Shown piece by piece: positions 41,363 to 46,104 of a stretch of DNA of 46,104 nucleotides (position 1 is the first letter of the stretch; each line of letters opens with the position of its first letter). Origin of the DNA: JANPLD01 sp031426355 (GTDB lineage: Bacteria > Pseudomonadota > Alphaproteobacteria > Rickettsiales > UBA8987); contig JANPLD010000039.1 of NCBI GenBank assembly GCA_031426355.1, positions 1 through 46,104 of the forward strand, read 5' to 3'. The notes under the pieces are model-generated. The model saw nothing but the letters and a program-made list of their open reading frames with translations, ran no database searches and was not told the origin of the DNA. The position numbers and the translations under genes are program-made.

Positions 41363-43390
41363 ATGTCCCTTGTCATAAAAAATCAGACAATAAATCTCAG
41401 CACTAGTTTAGAGCAGGATTATGAATTTGTTTTTAGTAATAAACTTCCTGAATTCTCCTCACCCCTTTCAGAAGCTATAGAAATAAAGCCAAGACAAGGT
41501 AAAGATGCTGAAGAAAAATTCTACGCACTCATCTTTAAGAAGGATTTCCCGGTAGATTTCGTCAGGCTTAACATCCATAGGGAGATGAAGCTAAAATTTG
41601 TTCAGGAACTTTCTGACTTCGGAAAAATAAAAACTCCTCAAGGGAAAGAGGTACTGGCTGCAGTTTTAAAACGCCCAAGAGGCATCAGGCTTTCAAAATA
41701 TATCTTTGAAATGGGAAACCCTAATGACCATGTAGTAATAACAAATATATTGACCCAGCTATTCAATGGTATCTTAGCACTGCATGAGAACAGGCTTACC
41801 CACGGCTCAATAAACGCTGATAATATTTTCATAAATCCTGAGAATTTTGCCATTACCATAAAAGAATGCGTTTCCGAATATTGCGGCTTTTCACAGAAAA
41901 TGGCTTTTGAAACTTATGAAAGAATGGCCTGCCACCCAGCCGGTAAAAATTACGTCGATCAACCTGCTGACTATTACGCTCTTGGTATGATGCTCGTCAG
42001 CCTTCTCACCGGCGAACCGCTTTTTGAAGGGCTTTCTGAAGATACTGTTATAAAAACAAAATTTGAAGGCGGCTCTTATGAAAGCGTCCTGAATATAATA
42101 AGGTCAAAAAAAGTTTTAAGTCTCAGCGTTAAAAATGAGAACCTTCTTAAAGGATTATTGCATGATAAGACCATAGAAAGATGGGGTAATGAACAAATAA
42201 AAAAATGGCAAAAAAGGGAGATATCGCAAGGTGTACCTTCCAAAGTTCACAGGCAAACCTCAACCAGTTTCATATTTGAAGACCGTGATTATCTCTCTGC
42301 AAAATATCTGGCTTACGCTATCCAGAAGAATTGGGCTGCTGCCAAGAAGCATCTTAAGGTACTTGATCTTTCACGCTGGATCACCTTTACTTCAAAATTC
42401 TCTGACATTGAGAAGCGTATATTTTTAATGACCAACGGCTGGCAAAGTGAGATCGTAATACCAGATGAAAAACTTTCAAGGATACTTAACCTTCTTGATG
42501 AGGAAGGCCCGATAAGGATGCGGAACACCTGCTTCCACCCTAGGGCAACCGGTAATATCTTTGTACACTTCCTTAATGAAAATAACCAGACCGGTATTGA
42601 CGATATACTTGCGGTGTTTGACCTTGGCTTGATCGAAGCCTGGATATCCCAACAGGATGATGCAGAAATGTACAAACCATCTATCCTCGGCTGGAACCCG
42701 AGAAAAATAAAACATTATTTAAGGATGCGTGAAGTTGGTTTCGGCGTTGAGAGATGCGCCTATGAACTTAATTCTTACCTTGCATGTAAAAGCCCGCTAC
42801 TTGAGAATTTTTACTGCGTTGGTCTTGTTGCGCTTATTAAAGATCTGGAAAAAATAAAACTCCCTTCGGCTGATAAAATTGATAAACATCTTGTTGCTTA
42901 CCTTGCTACTCATTGCAAAGTTGAAGATACGATTAAAGTTAAAACCCTTGCGCATTTTCCTGATCTTATAATAAATGAAGATATAAAAATGTGCGCTCTA
43001 CTCTCAATTGCGCAAAAAATGAGTGGCTTGGGTTCCCTTCCTAACCTTACCAGATGGGCAAGGGAAAAACTCGATATTGTTCTTAAAAAAGTCTATAGTA
43101 ATAAGATCCGCACAGAACTGGAAGAAAGGCTTAATAAATCCGTTGCCTCTGGTGATATTGATAAATTATTCCACGTGATCGCTGATAGCAAACTCCTTAA
43201 AAGGGATTTTAACGGCTTCAGGGAAGCACGTAACCAATATAAAATGCTTTCTTTTGAAATATTCAGGCTCAGATCTAAAGCTAACCTAGATCAGATGTCC
43301 TATAAACTCGGCTTGCGTGCTGCCCTGATCTTTTCTTACCTTGTAAGTTCGGTTTCTATTTTGACTATCATGTTGATTACCATGAGATAA
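41363..43390 (+). CDS. Membrane-anchored protein with a degenerate kinase-like domain (675 aa)
   Basis: Residues about 50-290 resemble the Hanks-type kinase fold: a possible VAIK-like lysine in FYALIFKK (K59), a long helix ending LALHENRLTHGSINADNIFI, where the catalytic HRD is replaced by HGS (147-149), no DFG (KECVSEYCG at about 168-175) and a good alpha-F helix PADYYALGMMLVSLLTGEPLF (D203). Without HRD or DFG, catalysis is unlikely. Residues 300-640 are helical and unrecognised; the C-terminal 27 residues (from LGLRAALIFSYL) form one membrane helix with a short basic end. So the kinase-like part is cytoplasmic. Position 9 bases after fliP implies a flagellar or export link. I know no named family. 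Confidence 0.75.
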   Translation: MSLVIKNQTINLSTSLEQDYEFVFSNKLPEFSSPLSEAIEIKPRQGKDAEEKFYALIFKKDFPVDFVRLNIHREMKLKFVQELSDFGKIKTPQGKEVLAAVLKRPRGIRLSKYIFEMGNPNDHVVITNILTQLFNGILALHENRLTHGSINADNIFINPENFAITIKECVSEYCGFSQKMAFETYERMACHPAGKNYVDQPADYYALGMMLVSLLTGEPLFEGLSEDTVIKTKFEGGSYESVLNIIRSKKVLSLSVKNENLLKGLLHDKTIERWGNEQIKKWQKREISQGVPSKVHRQTSTSFIFEDRDYLSAKYLAYAIQKNWAAAKKHLKVLDLSRWITFTSKFSDIEKRIFLMTNGWQSEIVIPDEKLSRILNLLDEEGPIRMRNTCFHPRATGNIFVHFLNENNQTGIDDILAVFDLGLIEAWISQQDDAEMYKPSILGWNPRKIKHYLRMREVGFGVERCAYELNSYLACKSPLLENFYCVGLVALIKDLEKIKLPSADKIDKHLVAYLATHCKVEDTIKVKTLAHFPDLIINEDIKMCALLSIAQKMSGLGSLPNLTRWAREKLDIVLKKVYSNKIRTELEERLNKSVASGDIDKLFHVIADSKLLKRDFNGFREARNQYKMLSFEIFRLRSKANLDQMSYKLGLRAALIFSYLVSSVSILTIMLITMR

Positions 43391-43462
43391 TTAACATATT
43401 TAAATTTTCTCCATAAAGGGACTTCCCTTCCTGTTTTAAATCACTATAAATTGGAACAAATA

Positions 43463-43488
43463 TTGGAACAAATTTGCTCCAATTTTTT
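43463..43488 (+). terminator. Putative terminator of the fliOP-kinase operon
   Basis: TTGGAACAAA-TTTGCTCCAA, an inverted repeat with one mismatch, is followed directly by six Ts. It is AT-rich and so weak. A direct copy of the left arm (TTGGAACAAA) lies just upstream at 43451-43460, which is unexplained. Confidence 0.5.
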
Positions 43489-43497
43489 AATGAAGCT

Positions 43498-43528
43498 CTT
43501 GAACTATCAAAAAAGCTTCATATATATG
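43498..43528 (+). promoter_or_regulatory. Heat-shock (RpoH/sigma-32) promoter of groESL
   Basis: CTTG (43498-43501), 17 bases, then CATATATATG (43519-43528), which fits the alphaproteobacterial RpoH consensus CTTG-N17-CYTATMTNNG with a single mismatch (A for Y). It extends to CTTGAA, also the sigma-32 -35 of enterics. An 8-bp inverted repeat, ATGAAGCT (43490-43497) and AGCTTCAT (43514-43521), brackets the promoter. Position upstream of groES supports it. Confidence 0.75.
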
Positions 43529-43536
43529 ACCCCACA

Positions 43537-43563
43537 TTAAAACTCTAACATATTGAGTTTTAA
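43537..43563 (+). promoter_or_regulatory. CIRCE-like operator (HrcA type), diverged from consensus
   Basis: TTAAAACTC (43537-43545), 9 bases, GAGTTTTAA (43555-43563): a perfect 9-bp inverted repeat with the exact 9-base spacing of CIRCE (TTAGCACTC-N9-GAGTGCTAA). It differs by GC to AA in each arm, symmetrically. It lies right after the -10 and covers the transcription start, where HrcA blocks initiation. Confidence 0.7.
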
Positions 43564-43591
43564 CAATTTAACAACATTAAAGGAGGCTACC

Positions 43592-43894
43592 ATGGCTATC
43601 AGACCACTTCACGATAGAATATTAGTTGAACGTTTAGAGCAGGAAGAAAAAACTGCCGGCGGCATAATCATACCTGATAACGTTAAGGAAAAACCAACCA
43701 AAGGCAAAATAGTTGCTGTTGGAAATGGCTCTAAAGACGAAAAAGGAAATATCATCCCGCTTGATGTTAAAAAAGGTGATGTAGTTCTTTTCGCTAAATG
43801 GGGCGGAACAGAAGTTTCTCACGACGGTAAAGAATACCTTATAATGAAAGAATCTGACATTCTTGCAGTTTTTGACGAGAAAAAAGCAGCATAA
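43592..43894 (+). CDS. groES: Co-chaperonin GroES
   Basis: Ten-kDa lid of the GroEL chamber. Start MAIRPLHDRILVERLEQEEKTAGGIIIPD is canonical, with the mobile-loop EKTAGGIIIPD and the VLFAKWGGTEV/YLIMKESDILAV end. The ATG at 43592 has an AGGAGG ribosome-binding site about 6 bases upstream; a TTG extension to 43553 would run through the CIRCE-like operator and is rejected. 100 residues. It is first in the heat-shock operon with groEL 28 bases downstream. Confidence 0.97.
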   Translation: MAIRPLHDRILVERLEQEEKTAGGIIIPDNVKEKPTKGKIVAVGNGSKDEKGNIIPLDVKKGDVVLFAKWGGTEVSHDGKEYLIMKESDILAVFDEKKAA

Positions 43895-43922
43895 TTAATT
43901 ATCAATCAATAGGAGCTACTAT

Positions 43923-45572
43923 ATGGCTAAACAAATAGAATACGGTGCTAAAGCAAGAGAGAGATTCCTTGCTGGTATCGACAAACTCGCTAACGCAGTT
44001 AAAGTAACTTTAGGGCCAAAAGGTCGTAACGTTGTGATAGCAAAATCTTTCGGCGCGCCAAGAATAACTAAAGACGGCGTAACTGTTGCGAAAGAAATCG
44101 AGCTTTCTGACAAGTTCGAAAATATGGGCGCTCAGCTCATCCGTGAAGTTGCAAGCAAAACTAATGACCTCGCAGGTGATGGTACAACTACTGCTACTGT
44201 TCTTGCTCAGGCTATCGCGCATGAAGGCGCTAAAGCAGTTGCTGCAGGCCTTAACCCTATGGACATCAAACGCGGTATAGACCTTGCTGTTGCGCAAGCT
44301 GTTGAGTTCATCAAAAAAGCTTCAAAAACTGTTTCTAACAAAAATGAGATCGCTCAAGTTGCGACCATTTCTGCAAACGGTGATACTGAAATTGGTGAAA
44401 AACTTTCTGAAGCAATGGAAAAAGTTGGTAAAGAAGGCGTTATCACTGTTGAAGAAGGTAAATCACTCGAATTCGAACTCGATATCGTTGAAGGTTTACA
44501 GTTCGATAGAGGTTTCCTTTCTCCATACTTCATCACTAACGGTGATAAAATGCTTGTTGAACTTGAAGATGCTTTTGTTCTTATCTATGACAAAAAACTT
44601 TCAAGCCTCCAGCCTTTACTCCCAATACTTGAGCCTATAGCTCAGAACGGACGTCCACTTCTCATCATCGCTGAAGATGTTGAAGGTGAAGCTCTGGCAA
44701 CTTTAGTTGTCAATAAACTTCGTGGTGGCCTTAAAGTTTGCGCAGTGAAAGCTCCTGGCTTTGGTGATAGAAGAAGGGCAATGCTCGAAGATATCGCTAT
44801 CGTAACAGGTGGTAAAGTTATCAGCGAAGAGATCGGTGATAAACTTGAAAATACTACACTTCAGGATCTTGGCAAAGCTAAGAAAGTAACTATCGATAAA
44901 GAGAACACTATCATAGTTGGCGGTGCCGGCGATAAGAAAACTATCGAAGGTCGCGCTAACCAGATCAGGAAAGAGATCGAGAAAACTACTTCTGATTATG
45001 ACCGTGAAAAACTACAGGAACGCTTAGCTAAGATCGCAGGCGGTGTTGCTGTTATCCGTGTTGGCGGCGCAACTGAAGTTGAAGTTAAGGAAAAAAGAGA
45101 CCGTGTTGACGATGCACTCAATGCAACACGTGCAGCTATCGAAGAAGGTATCGTTCCAGGCGGCGGTGCAACTCTTCTCAGGGCAGCTCAATCTCTTGAA
45201 AAACTTGACGCTATCAATGAAGCACAAAGAGCTGGTATCAATATCGTTCGTAGGGCACTTGAAGCTCCTGCACGTCAGATCGCACACAATGCAGGTCTAG
45301 ATGGCGCAGTTGTGGCAGGCAAGATCAAAGAATCAAAAAGCAAAACTGAGATCTTTGATGCACAGAACCTTGAATATGTTGATGCATTCGAAAAAGGTAT
45401 CGTTGACCCTGCTAAAGTTGTCAGGATCGCGTTACAGGATGCAGCATCTGTTGCAGGCCTGATCGTTACTACTGAAGCACTAGTTGCTGATCTGCCTGAT
45501 GATAAAAAAGGCGGACATGACCACGGCGATATGGGTGGCATGGGCGCTATGGGCGGCATGGGCGGCTTCTAA
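43923..45572 (+). CDS. groEL: Chaperonin GroEL (Hsp60)
   Basis: Fourteen-subunit folding chamber of 549 residues. Nucleotide-binding VKVTLGPKGRNVV and AGDGTTTATVLAQ, substrate-binding apical domain (VVEGLQFDRGFLSPYF-like: IVEGLQFDRGFLSPYFITN), the ALRGGLKVCAVKAPGFGDRR-like region and the GGM-rich C-terminal tail GMGAMGGMGGF are present. It is the only groEL in the window and has an AGGAG ribosome-binding site. Classic two-gene operon with groES. Confidence 0.98.
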   Translation: MAKQIEYGAKARERFLAGIDKLANAVKVTLGPKGRNVVIAKSFGAPRITKDGVTVAKEIELSDKFENMGAQLIREVASKTNDLAGDGTTTATVLAQAIAHEGAKAVAAGLNPMDIKRGIDLAVAQAVEFIKKASKTVSNKNEIAQVATISANGDTEIGEKLSEAMEKVGKEGVITVEEGKSLEFELDIVEGLQFDRGFLSPYFITNGDKMLVELEDAFVLIYDKKLSSLQPLLPILEPIAQNGRPLLIIAEDVEGEALATLVVNKLRGGLKVCAVKAPGFGDRRRAMLEDIAIVTGGKVISEEIGDKLENTTLQDLGKAKKVTIDKENTIIVGGAGDKKTIEGRANQIRKEIEKTTSDYDREKLQERLAKIAGGVAVIRVGGATEVEVKEKRDRVDDALNATRAAIEEGIVPGGGATLLRAAQSLEKLDAINEAQRAGINIVRRALEAPARQIAHNAGLDGAVVAGKIKESKSKTEIFDAQNLEYVDAFEKGIVDPAKVVRIALQDAASVAGLIVTTEALVADLPDDKKGGHDHGDMGGMGAMGGMGGF

Positions 45573-45612
45573 TAAGCTGCGCTTAAGGGCTTTACTTTTC
45601 TACAAATTTACA

Positions 45613-45637
45613 GGGGTTGGTTTTCCAACCCCTTTTT
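45613..45637 (+). terminator. Rho-independent terminator of groESL
   Basis: Perfect 8-bp stem GGGGTTGG/CCAACCCC with loop TTTT (45613-45632), followed by TTTTT. It stands 41 bases after the groEL stop and is the clearest terminator in the window. Confidence 0.92.
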
Positions 45638-45655
45638 ATTTCAATTAAAACTTAT

Positions 45656-46078
45656 TCAACCAACCAGCTTCCCCGCTTTTCTCTCAGCAATGAACTTACT
45701 ATTCTCAAGTGCGTGGTTGATGTTCTCTATCATAATCTGCGGGCTGTCTTCACCTTTAATTATATACCCATCAGCGCCATGTAGTATAGCTTGATCAATT
45801 AGTTTTTTGTCTGAAACAGCACTGTAAATAATTATCGGCACTGAACATTTTTCTGAGAAAACTTTTAAAGTAGCAATACCTCTTGAATCTTCAATGTTAA
45901 GATCAAGCAGAACTATATTATAGACTTTATCATCCCTGTTTATTTCACTTATGGCGGCGCCTAATGAAGTAACGGCAATGATATTAGCATAAAAACTATA
46001 ATGCTTTTCAAGAATGCTTTTACATATAATGAAATCCAGCGGGCTGTCTTCAACGATAAGGAAATTTATATGTTTCAT
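45656..46078 (-). CDS. Single-domain response regulator (CheY-like receiver)
   Basis: A 140-residue receiver domain with no output domain. Acidic pair E10/D11, phosphorylation site D59 (IVLLDLNIED), the conserved hydroxyl S86 (IIYSAVSD) and K108 (GYIIKGED) are all in place, so it should be phosphorylated. Sequence from LIVEDSPLDFIICKSIL is close to receivers of the alphaproteobacterial stress and chemotaxis type. Its kinase is not next to it; the CckA-like kinase in this window is one candidate but there is no evidence of pairing. The C-terminus RKAGKLVG is a short basic tail. It faces groEL's terminator. Confidence 0.85.
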   Translation of the reverse strand: MKHINFLIVEDSPLDFIICKSILEKHYSFYANIIAVTSLGAAISEINRDDKVYNIVLLDLNIEDSRGIATLKVFSEKCSVPIIIYSAVSDKKLIDQAILHGADGYIIKGEDSPQIMIENINHALENSKFIAERKAGKLVG

Positions 46079-46104
46079 AAGGGTCTATAGTTAGTTTGCT
46101 AAAT

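Noticed and set aside
1..46104. CRISPR array, prophage, insertion sequence or tRNA
   Set aside because: No spaced direct-repeat array, transposase, integrase or phage gene and no tRNA cloverleaf was seen in any gap.

Overview
The window is an ordinary, gene-dense, AT-rich chromosomal segment, most likely from an alphaproteobacterium. The evidence for that class is a CckA-type hybrid histidine kinase, a CtrA-type operator with the TTAA-N7-TTAAC pattern, a coiled-coil gene directly ahead of zapA, the rpmF-plsX-fabH order, an HDxxHx11E Coq4-like protein and an alphaproteobacterial-style sigma-32 promoter. Amino-acid and cofactor genes (trpC, hom, thiG, metK), flagellar genes (fliO, fliP) and a dTDP-sugar envelope cluster argue against a strongly reduced obligate parasite. 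The order cannot be fixed from this sequence alone.

Layout. 1-3.1 kb: the 3' part of trpS, then the PPDK/PEP-synthase regulator, rlmE and a Coq4-like gene, all on the plus strand. 3.1-7.3 kb (minus): hflK-hflC-smpB, a small protein with one J domain and one degenerate J-like repeat, and dnaJ; this is a protein quality-control block. 7.4-11.4 kb: mrp, an unknown gene, a palindromic repeat, an aminotransferase and an HAD phosphatase. 11.5-14.3 kb (minus): rpmF-plsX-fabH followed by an orphan MazF/PemK-like gene. 14.4-18.6 kb: bamE and metK converge on cckA, then a coiled-coil/zapA cell-division pair. 18.6-24 kb: hom-thiG, trpC with a membrane protein, and a YcbB-type L,D-transpeptidase. 24.06-24.5 kb: RNase P RNA with a long extra arm. 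24.5-31.6 kb: malic enzyme, a three-gene micro-operon of unknown small proteins (the first only 44 aa), a frameshifted trypsin-like protease, and E3 and E2 of a pyruvate dehydrogenase complex. 31.7-39.9 kb: a gene of unknown function behind a CtrA-like box, then a nucleotide-sugar/LPS cluster holding all four dTDP-rhamnose genes plus a glycosyltransferase, methyltransferase, acyltransferase and sugar aminotransferase; sdhE is coupled to rfbC. 39.9-43.4 kb: an orphan DUF2282 (bufferin-precursor-like) gene, then fliO-fliP and a membrane-anchored pseudokinase-like protein. 43.4-46.1 kb: groES-groEL behind a sigma-32-like promoter and a diverged CIRCE-like operator, then a single-domain response regulator.

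Most of the window is housekeeping. The places most likely to hold something undescribed are the pseudokinase-like protein in the fliOP operon (41363-43390), the 27.1-27.8 kb micro-operon, the orphan DUF2282 gene, and the altered CIRCE-like element. Several near-perfect palindromic repeats (9084-9138, 37766-37839, 37354-37388, and perhaps the extra arm of RNase P RNA) look like dispersed small repeats, though only a genome-wide search can show that.
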